64,000 bases of DNA from the NCBI RefSeq assembly GCF_010686755.1, contig NZ_JAAGXA010000003.1:62001-126000 (forward strand), written 5' to 3'. The position numbers and the translations under genes are program-made. The DNA is from Nocardioides zeae (GTDB lineage Bacteria; Actinomycetota; Actinomycetes; Propionibacteriales; Nocardioidaceae). Each line of letters opens with the position of its first letter. Within the stretch, counting starts at the first letter, position 1. This document shows, one piece after another, positions 25,111-36,459 of the stretch. The notes under the pieces were generated by a model. That model was not told where the DNA came from and made no database searches. It saw nothing but the letters and a program-made list of their open reading frames with translations.

Positions 25111-27735
25111 TCAGACGACGGTCAGCACCGGGGCGTCGCCGCCCTCCACGTGGTCGACGCGCACGGTGCCGCCGTCGCCCACCTCGCCGCCGATGAGCAT
25201 CCGCGCGAGCGGGTCGCCGATCGACGACTGGATGAGCCGCCGCAGCGGCCGGGCGCCGTAGGCCGGGTCGAAGCCTGTGTCCGCCAACCACTCCTTCGCC
25301 GCGTCGGTCACCTCGACCGAGATCCGGCGCGCGGCGAGGCGCTCCTCCAGCAGGTGCAGCTGGATGTCGACGATGCGGCGCAGCGCCTCCTTCGTGAGCG
25401 CGTCGAACAGCACGACCTCGTCGAGCCGGTTGAGGAACTCCGGCTTGAACCGCGACCGCACTTCTGCGAGCACGAGCTCACGCTTCTGCTCGGGACCCAG
25501 GAGCGGGTCGATGAGGAAGGTCGCGCCGAGGTTCGACGTGAGGATGAGCAGGGTGTTGCGGAAGTCGACCGTGCGGCCCTGCCCGTCCGTCAGGCGCCCG
25601 TCGTCGAGCACCTGCAGCAGGATGTCGAAGACCTCGGGGTGGGCCTTCTCCACCTCGTCGAGCAGCACGACGGAGTAGGGCCGACGGCGCACCGCCTCGG
25701 TGAGCTGACCCCCCTCGTCGTACCCGACGTAGCCGGGCGGCGCACCGACGAGCCGCGCGACCGAGTGCTTCTCGGCGTACTCGCTCATGTCGATCCGCAC
25801 GATCGCCCGCTCGTCGTCGAACAGGAAGTCGGCCAGCGCCTTCGCGAGCTCGGTCTTGCCGGTGCCCGTCGGGCCGAGGAAGAGGAACGAGCCCGTGGGG
25901 CGGTCGGGGTCGGCGATGCCGGCCCGCGAGCGGCGTACGGCGTCGCTCACCGCCGTCACCGCCTCGTGCTGCCCGATGAGCCGCTCGCCGATGACCTCCT
26001 CCATGCGGAGCAGCTTCGAGCCCTCGCCCTCGAGGAGACGACCCGTCGGGATGCCCGTCCACGCCTCGACGACGTCCGCGATCTGCGCGGGACCGACCTC
26101 GTCGCCGACGAGCGGCTCCTGGTCCTTCTCCATGCTGAGGGTCGCGGCCTCCTCCTCGAGCTGCTTCTCCAGCGCGGGGATGCGGCCGTAGAGGATCTCG
26201 CTCGCCTGGCCGAGGTCGCCCTCGCGCTGCAGCCGCTCGGCCTCGACGCGCAGCTGGTCGAGCTGGCGCCGCAGCTCCCCCTCGCCCTCGAGGGACGCCC
26301 GCTCCCGCTCCCAGCGGGCCTCGAGCGCGCGCAGCTCCTCCTCGCGGTCGGCGAGGTCGGAGCGGAGCGCGGCGAGCCGCTCGACGGAGGCGTCGTCGTG
26401 CTCCTTCTCGAGCGCGAACTGCTCCATCTTCAACCGGTCGACCTGGCGACGGAGCTGGTCGACCTCCTCCGGGGAGGACTCGTGCTCCATCCGCAGCCGG
26501 GAGGCGGCCTCGTCGATGAGGTCGATCGCCTTGTCGGGCAGCTGCCGGCCGGTGATGTAGCGGTGGCTCAGCGTCGCCGCGGCCACGAGCGCGGCGTCGG
26601 TGATGCGGACGCCGTGGTGGGCCTCGTACTTCTCCTGGATGCCGCGGAGGATCTGGATCGTGTCGGGGACGCTGGGCTCGCCGACGAACACCTGCTGGAA
26701 GCGGCGCTCCAGGGCGGGGTCCTTCTCGACGTGCTCGCGGTACTCGTCGAGCGTCGTCGCGCCCACCATGTGCAGCTCGCCGCGGGCCAGCATCGGCTTG
26801 AGCATGTTGCCGGCGTCCATGGCGCCCTCGCCGCCGGCCCCCGCACCGACGACCGTGTGCAGCTCGTCGATGAACGTGATGACCTGGCCGCCGGCGTCCT
26901 TGATCTCCTCGAGCACGGCCTTGAGCCGCTCCTCGAACTCGCCGCGGTACTTCGCGCCGGCCACCATCGCCGCGAGGTCGAGGCTGAGCACCCGACGGCC
27001 CTTGAGGGAGTCGGGCACGTCGCCGTCGACCACGCGCTGGGCGAGGCCCTCGACGACGGCGGTCTTGCCGACGCCGGGCTCGCCGATGAGCACGGGGTTG
27101 TTCTTGGTGCGCCGGCTCAGTACCTGGATGACGCGGCGGATCTCGGCGTCGCGGCCGATCACGGGGTCGAGCCGGCCCTCCTCGGCGGCGGCGGTGAGGT
27201 CGACGGAGTACTTCTCGAGGGCCTCGTACGTCGACTCCGCGTCCTGGCTGGTGACGCGACGCGACCCGCGGATCGTGACGAGCTGCTCGGACAGGCCCTG
27301 CATGGTGAGCCCCGCGTCGGTGAGCACCTTCTGCGCGCTGCTCTCGACCGAGGCGAGCGCGACGAGCAGGTGCTCGGAGGCGACGTAGTCGTCCTTCATC
27401 GCGGCCGCGAGGTCGATGCCCTTGGCGAGCACGCGGGTGAGCGCGGGCGAGGCACCGGGCTGCTGGACCGTCGCGCCCGACGCCCGCGGGAGCGCGGCGA
27501 CCGCGGCCTCCGCGGCGCCGAGCAGCGTCGCGGGGTCGACACCGGACGCGGTGACGACGCTCCGCACGATGCCCTCCTGCTCGCCGCGAGCCCCGCCCGG
27601 TCCGCCCCCGAGGAGGGCGACGAGCAGGTGGACGGGCTCGGTCGAGGTGTGGCCGGCGGTGGTGGCGGCGACCTGGGCGACCTCGATCGCCTCGCGGGCG
27701 CGGGTCGTGAACCTGTCGGCACCGAACTGACTCAT
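25111..27735 (-). CDS. clpB: ClpB disaggregase
   Basis: An 874-residue Hsp100 ATPase that, with DnaK, rescues aggregated proteins in the cytoplasm. The order is a Clp-N domain (residues 1-145), first AAA+ domain with Walker A GEPGVGKT at 218-225, a coiled-coil middle domain rich in Glu/Arg/Leu (about 400-520, [18 protein letters not shown]), a second AAA+ domain with [14 protein letters not shown] near 610, and the C-terminal small domain with [11 protein letters not shown]. Length is normal. The ATG is at 27735. A HAIR-like operator about 105 bases upstream suggests control by the heat-shock repressor HspR, as known for actinobacterial clpB. Confidence 0.97.
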   Translation of the reverse strand: MSQFGADRFTTRAREAIEVAQVAATTAGHTSTEPVHLLVALLGGGPGGARGEQEGIVRSVVTASGVDPATLLGAAEAAVAALPRASGATVQQPGASPALTRVLAKGIDLAAAMKDDYVASEHLLVALASVESSAQKVLTDAGLTMQGLSEQLVTIRGSRRVTSQDAESTYEALEKYSVDLTAAAEEGRLDPVIGRDAEIRRVIQVLSRRTKNNPVLIGEPGVGKTAVVEGLAQRVVDGDVPDSLKGRRVLSLDLAAMVAGAKYRGEFEERLKAVLEEIKDAGGQVITFIDELHTVVGAGAGGEGAMDAGNMLKPMLARGELHMVGATTLDEYREHVEKDPALERRFQQVFVGEPSVPDTIQILRGIQEKYEAHHGVRITDAALVAAATLSHRYITGRQLPDKAIDLIDEAASRLRMEHESSPEEVDQLRRQVDRLKMEQFALEKEHDDASVERLAALRSDLADREEELRALEARWERERASLEGEGELRRQLDQLRVEAERLQREGDLGQASEILYGRIPALEKQLEEEAATLSMEKDQEPLVGDEVGPAQIADVVEAWTGIPTGRLLEGEGSKLLRMEEVIGERLIGQHEAVTAVSDAVRRSRAGIADPDRPTGSFLFLGPTGTGKTELAKALADFLFDDERAIVRIDMSEYAEKHSVARLVGAPPGYVGYDEGGQLTEAVRRRPYSVVLLDEVEKAHPEVFDILLQVLDDGRLTDGQGRTVDFRNTLLILTSNLGATFLIDPLLGPEQKRELVLAEVRSRFKPEFLNRLDEVVLFDALTKEALRRIVDIQLHLLEERLAARRISVEVTDAAKEWLADTGFDPAYGARPLRRLIQSSIGDPLARMLIGGEVGDGGTVRVDHVEGGDAPVLTVV

Positions 27736-27840
27736 GGGGCGGCTCCTGGTCTGCGTGTGTCCTCGATGACGGAGCAGAGCTCCGCGGTGGTCCCTGTGCG
27801 ACGGCCAGTGTGACCGTCACTCCCTTGCAACGACCCAAGA

Positions 27841-27861
27841 CTTGAGTCGATTCCCCTCAAC
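27841..27861. promoter_or_regulatory. HAIR-like HspR operator upstream of clpB
   Basis: CTTGAGT-N7-CCTCAAC compares with the established HAIR consensus CTTGAGT-N7-ACTCAAG: the left half is perfect and the right half matches at 5 of 7 positions. It lies in the unusually AT-rich interval between clpB and the divergent REC-kinase gene. HspR binding here would repress clpB and could also affect the divergent gene. Confidence 0.75.
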
Positions 27862-27976
27862 TCTAGGAAATTTCGGCGATCACACCAGCGGAAGGCGCCA
27901 GATCGCCGCAACCGCCTGCGCCGAGCCTCTCCGTACGGGAGAGTTGCGCCACTCCTCGGACGATCGGACCCCACCC

Positions 27977-29497
27977 ATGCTCACGACCGACCCCTGCCCC
28001 CTGCCCGGCGGAACCCCCACGGCCGCCGACCCCGCCGCGCCGTCCCAGCCCGCCGGCCCCGCCCGTCCGACCACCGGCCGCCGTGTCGTCGTCGTCGACG
28101 ACACCGCCGACCTGCGGAACCTGCTGCGCCTGGTGCTCGCCCGGGGCGGGTTCGAGGTCGTCGGCGAGGCCGCCGACGGCCGCACCGGCATCGAGGTCGC
28201 CCGCCGCACCGTGCCCGACATCGTGCTGCTCGACATCGCGATGCCCGTGATGGACGGCCTCGAGGCCCTGCCGACGCTGCGGCGGTCGCTGCCCCGCGCG
28301 AAGATCATCGCGATGTCCGCCTTCGGCGCCACGCAGATGGCGTCGCGCGCCGTCGCAGCGGGCGCCGACGGCTACGTGCAGAAGGGGACCTCGCTCCACG
28401 CGATCCTCACCTACGTCGAGGAGGTCAGCGGCCTCACCCGCCGTCCGAGCCAGCCGGTCGCCGTCACCCAGGGACCGGCCGGGGAGGGTACGTCGCGGCC
28501 CGTGCGCTCCGGCCCCTCGCCCATCGACCGCACCGGGGGCGCGGACCGGTCGACCGGCGCCGCGGCCGCCCTCGAGCACGCCCCGGTCGGGGTGCTCGAG
28601 GTGACCGAGGAGGCCTCGCCCCGGATCCGCTTCGCCAACCCGGTCGCGCGGCGGCTGCTCGGCGGCTCGCCCGACGTGGGCTCGCTGCTGAGCCTCACCG
28701 CCCCCGGGCTGGCCCACCACGTCGCCACCCACCGCCACGAGAACGACGCCGTCTTCGAGGCCCTCGTCGACGCCGGCACCGTGCGCGCCACGCTGCGCCG
28801 CGCCGGCACGACCATCTTCGTCTACCTCGACTCGACCGCCGAGGACGTCGGCCTGCTCCGCCGCGCGATCGCGACCGCGGCACACGAGCTCCGCGGCCCG
28901 ATCGCCGTCATCGACGGAGCGGTCGAGGCCGTCTCCTGGGGCCTCGCCACGCTGAGCGAGGCCGACCAGGAGCAGCTGTACCGCTCCGTGAAGCGCCAGG
29001 TCGCCCAGCTCGACCGCGTCACCGCCGACCTGTTCACCTCGACCCAGGTGCACCGGGGCACCCTGCACGTCGACCTGCACCGCGTGGACGTGCCCGCCCT
29101 CCTCGCCGACCTGTTCGAGGGGCACGACGGGATCGGGCTCGACCTCACCGAGGTCCCCGCCGCCTGGGCCGACCCGCTGCGCCTCGAGCAGATGCTCGGG
29201 AACCTCCTCAGCAACGCGACCCGGTACGGCGCGGCTCCGGTCCAGGTCGCCGTGCGGCCCGGCACGGGCGGGCGCACCGTCCGCATCGAGGTCGTCGACC
29301 GCGGCCCGGGCGTGCCCGAGGACTTCGAGCCGCACCTGTTCCGCGAGTTCTCCCGACCGGCGAGCTCGGTGGCGACCGGCACCGGCCTCGGGCTGTACGT
29401 CGTGCGGATCCTCGCCGAGGCGCAGGGCGGCACCGCGACGTACCGCCGCCACCCGGAGGGCGGCGCGATCTTCGCGGTGCAGCTGCCGGTGGCCTGA
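27977..29497 (+). CDS. REC-first hybrid histidine kinase
   Basis: A 506-residue soluble signalling protein. After a Pro-rich leader comes a receiver domain (about residues 40-160): acidic pocket in RRVVVVDDTADL, phospho-acceptor Asp in VLLDIAMPVMDG, and VQKGTS. A PAS-like section follows (about 200-300). The kinase has its phospho-accepting His in ATAAHELRGPIAVIDG, an N-box NLLSNATRYG, and ATP-lid glycines VDRGPGVPEDF and GTGLGLYVV. There are no membrane helices, so the signal is cytoplasmic or comes through the receiver. No partner regulator is adjacent. The ATG at 27977 is preferred; the frame upstream is open to 27842 without protein character. Confidence 0.87.
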   Translation: MLTTDPCPLPGGTPTAADPAAPSQPAGPARPTTGRRVVVVDDTADLRNLLRLVLARGGFEVVGEAADGRTGIEVARRTVPDIVLLDIAMPVMDGLEALPTLRRSLPRAKIIAMSAFGATQMASRAVAAGADGYVQKGTSLHAILTYVEEVSGLTRRPSQPVAVTQGPAGEGTSRPVRSGPSPIDRTGGADRSTGAAAALEHAPVGVLEVTEEASPRIRFANPVARRLLGGSPDVGSLLSLTAPGLAHHVATHRHENDAVFEALVDAGTVRATLRRAGTTIFVYLDSTAEDVGLLRRAIATAAHELRGPIAVIDGAVEAVSWGLATLSEADQEQLYRSVKRQVAQLDRVTADLFTSTQVHRGTLHVDLHRVDVPALLADLFEGHDGIGLDLTEVPAAWADPLRLEQMLGNLLSNATRYGAAPVQVAVRPGTGGRTVRIEVVDRGPGVPEDFEPHLFREFSRPASSVATGTGLGLYVVRILAEAQGGTATYRRHPEGGAIFAVQLPVA

Positions 29498-29502
29498 GGG
29501 GC

Positions 29503-30285
29503 CTAGGCCTCGCCCGGGAAGACCCGGGGGTCGTGGGCGTTGACCACCGTCACGCCCTCGGCCTCCTGGAGGCGCCGCAGGGCGGCGTGGTTGCCACGGA
29601 TCCGCCAGGGCTGCCGCGACGCGGCCACCTCGAAGGCACGCATCGGCGGCACGCGGCGCAGCGGCTTGCCGGTGGTGGCGTGACGCGCGCCGTACGCGCT
29701 CGCGTCGAAGGCGGCGTCCCCCGCGTGCACGACGAGCCCGTCGTCGCCCTCGACCGCGACGATCGCGTGCCCGCGGGTGTGCCCGACCATCGGCACGAGG
29801 GTGATCCCCGGCAGCACCTCGTGGCCGGTCAGGTCGTGGCGCCACGGCTCCCCCGCGCCGGCGTAGCGGCGGACGTCGCTCGTGGTCGCCCACTGCACCG
29901 GCTTGTAGCGCAGGCGCTCCGGGGCGTGGGTCGCGACCGTGGCCGCCGCCCACTCCTCCGCCGTCGTGTGCACGACCGCGTGCGGGAAGTCGGAGAGCCC
30001 GCCCGCGTGGTCGAAGTCGAGGTGGGTGAGCACGACGTGGGTCACCGCCTCCGCCGAGAAGCCGAGCGCCAGCACGGCCGCGAGGGCCGTCGTGCTCGGG
30101 TCGCGGTCGGGGCGCAGGGCGCGACCCATCGGGCCCAGCCGACGGGGGTCGGCGAGGTCAGCGGTGCCGAAGCCCGCGTCCACGAGCACCAGTCCCGCCT
30201 CGTGCTCCACGACCAGCACGTGGCAGATCGCTCGGGCGGCGAACCGGGGGCGGAGGACGCCGGCGACGGCGTGGTGGACCCGCAT
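29503..30285 (-). CDS. MBL-fold hydrolase (lactonase-like)
   Basis: A 260-residue metallo-beta-lactamase-fold enzyme. The metal motif is VVLTHLDFDHAGGLSDFP (HxDxDH), with later His/Asp ligands in MVGHTRGHAIVAVEG and VHAGDAAFDASAYG. The pattern with HLDxDHAGG resembles N-acyl-homoserine-lactonase-type hydrolases, but substrate calls in this fold are unreliable. It converges on the REC-kinase gene with 5 bases between. The ATG is at 30285. Confidence 0.85.
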   Translation of the reverse strand: MRVHHAVAGVLRPRFAARAICHVLVVEHEAGLVLVDAGFGTADLADPRRLGPMGRALRPDRDPSTTALAAVLALGFSAEAVTHVVLTHLDFDHAGGLSDFPHAVVHTTAEEWAAATVATHAPERLRYKPVQWATTSDVRRYAGAGEPWRHDLTGHEVLPGITLVPMVGHTRGHAIVAVEGDDGLVVHAGDAAFDASAYGARHATTGKPLRRVPPMRAFEVAASRQPWRIRGNHAALRRLQEAEGVTVVNAHDPRVFPGEA

Positions 30286-30502
30286 GGCCCCATCCTGTCA
30301 CCGCGGCCCACCCGGCGCGTGGCACCGACCCGCACACCGACCGCGCACCGCCCGCGCACCGCCCGCAGGCCGCCCCGCGGGCCGGGCCACGCGCCGTACG
30401 CCGACCGTTCGTCGCCGACGGACGACCGTTCGCCGACGCGGCCCGTCCGCCCGGCGACGGGCCCGGCCCGCAGCGTTCCGGCGTGACCGCCGCCACTCGT
30501 AG

Positions 30503-30518
30503 CGTGACGGCGCTCACA
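30503..30518. promoter_or_regulatory. CRP/GlxR-type operator upstream of the acetate-permease operon
   Basis: CGTGA-CGGCGC-TCACA matches the TGTGA-N6-TCACA CRP consensus at 9 of 10 fixed positions. It lies only 16 bases before the ATG at 30534, next to the Shine-Dalgarno GAAGGAGGG. A site this close would more likely block than activate, unless transcription starts within it. A CRP gene lies 8 kb downstream. Confidence 0.65.
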
Positions 30519-30533
30519 CCCGAAGGAGGGCCC

Positions 30534-30884
30534 ATGTCTGATGCGTCCGAGCGGAACTACCGCTCGCAGTCGGAGCCGATCTACCGCGAGCTGCACGACA
30601 CCGAGCAGTTCGCCGAGCTGCGTCGCCGCTACCGCTCGTTCGTGCTGCCGTGGACCGCGGCGTTCCTGGTCTGGTACCTCAGCTACGTCGTGCTCTCCAA
30701 CTGGGGCGGCGACTTCATGAACACGAAGGTCGTCGGCAACATCAACCTGCTGCTCCTCTTCGGGCTCCTCCAGTTCGTCACCACCTTCGGCATCGCGTTC
30801 CTCTACGCGCGCCACTCCCGCACCCACCTCGACCCGCTCGCGCGGGACCTCGAGCAGCGCTTCCACGAGGGGACCCGCCGATGA
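30534..30884 (+). CDS. DUF485 membrane protein, partner of ActP
   Basis: A 116-residue protein with two membrane helices: SFVLPWTAAFLVWYLSYVVL and VVGNINLLLLFGLLQFVTTF. This is the DUF485 (YjcH-like) pattern, normally encoded just before solute:sodium symporters of the ActP group. The ATG at 30534 follows GAAGGAGGG at good spacing; an upstream GTG frame was rejected. Its stop overlaps the actP ATG. Its role is probably in stability or regulation of the symporter (inference). Confidence 0.9.
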   Translation: MSDASERNYRSQSEPIYRELHDTEQFAELRRRYRSFVLPWTAAFLVWYLSYVVLSNWGGDFMNTKVVGNINLLLLFGLLQFVTTFGIAFLYARHSRTHLDPLARDLEQRFHEGTRR

Positions 30885-32476
30885 ACCAGCAGTTCCTCAC
30901 CACCTCGCTCTTCCTCTTCGTCGTCGCCATCACCATCGGCGTGACGCTCTGGGCGAGCCGGCAGACCAAGACCGCCGCGGACTTCTACTCCGGCGGCCGG
31001 TCCTTCTCGGGCTTCCAGAACGGTCTCGCGATCGGCGGCGACTACATGTCGGCCGCCTCGTTCCTCGGCATCTCCGGGGCGATCGCGCTCTACGGCTACG
31101 ACGGGTTCCTCTACTCGATCGGCTTCCTCGTCGCCTGGCTCGTCGCGCTGCTGCTCGTGGCCGAGATGCTGCGCAACGCCGGCCGCTACACGATGGCCGA
31201 CCAGCTGGCCTTCCGCATGCGGCAACGACCCGTGCGCACGGCCGCGGCCACGTCGACCGTCATCGTGTCGATCTTCTACCTGCTCGCGCAGATGGTCGGC
31301 GCCGGCACGCTCGTCGCCCTGCTCCTCGGCGTCGACAGCGAGGCCGTCAAGAACATCGTCATCGTCGGCGTCGGCGCCCTGATGATCTTCTACGTCACGG
31401 TCGGCGGCATGAAGGGCACGACCTACGTGCAGATCATCAAGGCCGTGCTGCTCATGGCCGGCTCGGCGCTCATCGTCTTCCTGGTGCTGCTCAAGTTCGA
31501 CTTCAACCTGTCGGCGCTCCTCGGCGAGGCCGCCGACCGCTCCGGCCAGGGCGACGCGTTCCTGCAGCCCGGCCTGCAGTACGGCACCACGTTCCTGGAC
31601 CGCCTCGACTTCCTGTCGCTCGGCATCGCGCTCGTGCTCGGCACCGCGGGCCTGCCCCACATCCTCATCCGCTTCTACACGGTGCCGACCGCGCAGGACG
31701 CGCGGAAGTCGGTGCTGTGGGCGATCGGCCTCATCGGCGCCTTCTACCTGATGACCCTGGTGCTCGGCTTCGGCGCTGCCGCCCTCATCGACACCTCCGA
31801 GGCGGGCAAGACCGGCAACCTGGCCTCCCCGCTGCTGGCCCAGGAGGTCGGCGGAGGCGAGGGCTCGGTCGGCGGTGCCGTGCTGCTGGCCCTCATCGCC
31901 GCCGTCGCGTTCGCAACCATCCTCGCGGTCGTCGCCGGCCTCACGCTCGCGTCGTCCTCCTCCATGGCGCACGACCTCTACAAGGGCGTCTTCAAGCGCG
32001 ACCAGGAGGTCACCGAGAAGCAGGAGGTGCGCGTCGCGAAGATCTCGGCCATCGTCATCGGCGCGATCGCCATCGCCCTGGCCATCCCGGCGCAGCGGCT
32101 CAACATCGCGTTCCTCGTGGCGCTCGCCTTCGCGGTGGCGGCCTCGGCCAACCTCCCGTCGATCCTCTTCAACATGTTCTGGAAGCGGTTCAACACGCGG
32201 GGCGCCACCTGGAGCATCTACGGCGGCCTCATCGCCTCCGTCGGCCTGGTGCTCCTCTCCCCGGTCACCTCGGGCGAGGAGACGTCGCTGCTCCCCAACG
32301 CCGACTTCGCGATCTTCCCGCTCAACAACCCGGGCGTCGTGTCGATCCCGGTCGGCTTCCTGCTCGGCATCATCGGCACCCTGACGCTGCGGGAGACCGC
32401 GGCCGAGCAGCTCTACACCGAGCTCGAGGTCCGCGCCCTCACGGGCGCGGGTGCCGAGGGAGCGGCGCAGCACTGA
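30881..32476 (+). CDS. actP: ActP-type cation/acetate symporter
   Basis: A 531-residue sodium:solute symporter with about 13 membrane helices. Family signatures are TAADFYSGGRSFSGFQNGLA, GGDYMSAASFLGISGAIAL, YTMADQLAFRM, and GTAGLPHILIRFYTVPTAQDAR. It imports acetate and related short acids by cation coupling. The ATG at 30881 overlaps the DUF485 stop. The next gene, acs, activates acetate, which fits an acetate-use unit. A CRP-like site precedes the operon and a hairpin follows it. Confidence 0.93.
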   Translation: MNQQFLTTSLFLFVVAITIGVTLWASRQTKTAADFYSGGRSFSGFQNGLAIGGDYMSAASFLGISGAIALYGYDGFLYSIGFLVAWLVALLLVAEMLRNAGRYTMADQLAFRMRQRPVRTAAATSTVIVSIFYLLAQMVGAGTLVALLLGVDSEAVKNIVIVGVGALMIFYVTVGGMKGTTYVQIIKAVLLMAGSALIVFLVLLKFDFNLSALLGEAADRSGQGDAFLQPGLQYGTTFLDRLDFLSLGIALVLGTAGLPHILIRFYTVPTAQDARKSVLWAIGLIGAFYLMTLVLGFGAAALIDTSEAGKTGNLASPLLAQEVGGGEGSVGGAVLLALIAAVAFATILAVVAGLTLASSSSMAHDLYKGVFKRDQEVTEKQEVRVAKISAIVIGAIAIALAIPAQRLNIAFLVALAFAVAASANLPSILFNMFWKRFNTRGATWSIYGGLIASVGLVLLSPVTSGEETSLLPNADFAIFPLNNPGVVSIPVGFLLGIIGTLTLRETAAEQLYTELEVRALTGAGAEGAAQH

Positions 32477-32501
32477 CCCCGGCGCGGTCCCGCACGGGTC
32501 C

Positions 32502-32541
32502 CGTGGGTTGCGCCCGCACCGCAACGCGGGCGCAACCCACG
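32502..32541. terminator. 16-bp perfect hairpin after actP
   Basis: CGTGGGTTGCGCCCGC (32502-32517) pairs exactly with 32526-32541 around an 8-base loop, starting 25 bases after the actP stop. It probably ends the DUF485-actP transcript and separates it from acs, 140 bases downstream. Confidence 0.75.
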
Positions 32542-32681
32542 ACGTACGACGCTGGTCCGGACGAGGGTGACGCAGGTCTCGTCCGGACCGGCGCCCGGCC
32601 TAGGCTGGCGAGGAGACCGCGACGTACGACCTGACGAGCTGCCCGGCCCCCCGGGCCACCGAACGATCGAGGAGAGAAGAC

Positions 32682-34658
<1,977 letters not shown>

Positions 34659-34770
34659 CCACGGTGTGGCCCGGCACGCAGGTGCCGGGTCACGCCCGGG
34701 TTGTAGGGTCGCCGCAGCGGTGCTCCGCCGCTCGAGAGACCAACCGAGAGCCACCTGCAGAGGGATGCCC

Positions 34771-35175
34771 ATGACGACCCAGCCGGCCAAGGACGACGAG
34801 CCCACCATCGGCCAGCTCGTCGCCGACGCGAGCCGCGACATCTCGACCCTGGTCAAGAAGGAGATCGAGCTCGCGAAGTCCGAGCTCAAGGTCTCGGTGA
34901 AGTTCGGCGGCGTCGGGATCGCCTTCTTCGTCGTCGCCGGGTTCGTCGCGATGCTCGCCGTGATCCTGCTGTCGCTGGCGTTCGTCTACCTCATCCACTG
35001 GAACGGCGACGGCCTGGCGCTGCACTGGGCCTACCTCATCGTGACGGGCGCCTACCTGGCGATCACGGCGCTGTTCGTGCTGCTCGGCATCAAGAAGGTC
35101 AAGCAGGTGCGGGCGCCCGAGCGCACCATCCGCACGGCCAAGGAGATCCCGGGCGCCCTGAAGGGCAAGGCCTGA
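34771..35175 (+). CDS. Holin-X-like (PF07332) small membrane protein
   Basis: A 134-residue protein with an amphipathic N-terminus (IGQLVADASRDISTLVKKEI) and two membrane helices, FGGVGIAFFVVAGFVAMLAV and YLIVTGAYLAITALFVLLG. This is the layout of the actinobacterial phage-holin-family III/Holin-X proteins, which are usually chromosomal and not phage lysis genes. The ATG at 34771 is preferred over 34765 because AGAGGG then has proper spacing. It converges on the marP-like gene with a repeat element between them. Confidence 0.8.
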   Translation: MTTQPAKDDEPTIGQLVADASRDISTLVKKEIELAKSELKVSVKFGGVGIAFFVVAGFVAMLAVILLSLAFVYLIHWNGDGLALHWAYLIVTGAYLAITALFVLLGIKKVKQVRAPERTIRTAKEIPGALKGKA

Positions 35176-35210
35176 CGCTCCCCCGCTCGACGACGTCATG
35201 GGTGGTGCGT

Positions 35211-35279
35211 CGAGTTGTCACGTACGCCGCGTCGCACGACCCAGCTCGACCCCACACCGCGGCGTACGTGACAACTAGG
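35211..35279. repeat. Palindromic repeat element, locus C
   Basis: The arms AGTTGTCACGTACGCCGCG (35213-35231) and 35258-35276 are perfectly complementary over 19 bp with a 26-base loop. It fills the gap between two convergent genes. The right arm overlaps the stop codon of the marP-like gene: a single change, GAG to TAG on the minus strand, within the repeat sequence provides that stop at 35275-35277. Confidence 0.88.
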
Positions 35280-36459
35280 CGCCGCATAAGCGCGCGCCGG
35301 CGCCCCTGCGGACCGCGGCGCCGCTGGCGATGCCGGCGGCAGCGGCGTCGGCCACCTGGCCGGTGGTGAGCGCGTAGCCCGTGTCGGCGTCGGTCACCGA
35401 CGCCGCGAAGATGACGCCGACGACCTCGCCCGACGCGTTGACGATCGGGCCACCCGAGTTGCCGGGGCGCACGAGGCCGCGCAGGGAGTAGACGTCGCGC
35501 ACGACCGTGTCGTTGCCGTAGATGTCGGGCGAGCGCAGCTGCTGGGCGTCACGGATGCGCGCCGGCTGCTGGTCGTAGGGACCGTCCTGCGGGTACCCCA
35601 GGATCGCCACGCTCTCCCCCTCCGCGCCCTCGGCGAACGCCAGCGGCTCGAGGCCGGCGTCGTCCAGCGCCAGCACCGCGACGTCGGTCTGCGGGTCGTA
35701 GAGCACCACCGTCGCGTCGACCCACTCGCCGTTGAGCTCGACCCGCGGCTCGTCGACGCCCGCGACCACGTGCGCGTTCGTCATGAGGCGGTCGTCGCCG
35801 TACAGGAACCCGGTGCCCTCCACGCCGCGGCCGCAGGAGTTGTCCCCGCGGATCTTCAGCACCCGCGCCTGCGCCTGCACGACCCCGACCTCGTTGAGGG
35901 TCGTCGGGTCTCCGGGGTCGACCTCGACGATCCGCTCGGGGGCGAACGGCTCGAGGTACTGCGGGAAGAACGACGACCCCACCACGCTGTTGAACGCCCC
36001 CAGCAGGCGGTCGGCCTGGCCCGGGAGCACGCTGTCGACGCGGCTCAGCACGGCCGACCCGCGCACCGCCTCCGTGACCCCGCCGATGCGGGTGCCCGAC
36101 ACCGCGACACCGAGGGCCCACGCCACGAGCAGCACGGCCACGACGCTCAGCGCCGCGCCACCGACCGCGTCGACGGCACGCGCGGGCTGCCACGTGATGC
36201 GGTCGCGCGCCATCGCGCCGAAGAACTGGAAGCTCGCCTGCCCGATCGACGCGCACAGGATGACGACGAAGAGCGCTCCGAGGGACACCGCGAGCCCCGG
36301 GTCCGCGTTGCCCAGCAGCAGCGGGGCGATGACGATGCCCGCGACGCCGCCAGCCAGGAGGCCGACGGTCGCGAAGGCGCCGGTGATGAAGCCCTGCCAG
36401 TACCCCGACAACGCGTACGTCGCCACCAGCACCAGGAGCAGCCAGTCGAGCCAGTTCAC
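35275..36459 (-). CDS. marP: MarP-like membrane serine protease
   Basis: A 394-residue protein with four N-terminal membrane helices of the CvpA/colicin-V-production type (residues 5-150, starting VNWLDWLLLVLVATYALSGY). A periplasmic trypsin-like protease follows, with catalytic His in LMTNAHVVAGVD, Asp in YDPQTDVAVLAL and Ser in LVRPGNSGGPIVNASG. In mycobacteria MarP protects against acid and oxidative stress by acting on the cell wall enzyme RipA. The GTG at 36459 overlaps the nudix gene stop. It is the last gene of nth-tlpA-nudix-marP. The stop codon lies inside repeat locus C. Confidence 0.9.
   Translation of the reverse strand: MNWLDWLLLVLVATYALSGYWQGFITGAFATVGLLAGGVAGIVIAPLLLGNADPGLAVSLGALFVVILCASIGQASFQFFGAMARDRITWQPARAVDAVGGAALSVVAVLLVAWALGVAVSGTRIGGVTEAVRGSAVLSRVDSVLPGQADRLLGAFNSVVGSSFFPQYLEPFAPERIVEVDPGDPTTLNEVGVVQAQARVLKIRGDNSCGRGVEGTGFLYGDDRLMTNAHVVAGVDEPRVELNGEWVDATVVLYDPQTDVAVLALDDAGLEPLAFAEGAEGESVAILGYPQDGPYDQQPARIRDAQQLRSPDIYGNDTVVRDVYSLRGLVRPGNSGGPIVNASGEVVGVIFAASVTDADTGYALTTGQVADAAAAGIASGAAVRRGAGARLCGA

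Noticed and set aside
27808..27822. AGTGTGACCGTCACT as a CRP site
   Set aside because: The TGA/TCA halves are separated by 3 or fewer bases, not 6, so it does not fit the CRP consensus.
34771..35175. Prophage remnant because of the holin-like protein
   Set aside because: Holin-X-type proteins are common chromosomal genes in actinobacteria, and no other phage gene is nearby. Its place beside acs and marP is conserved.
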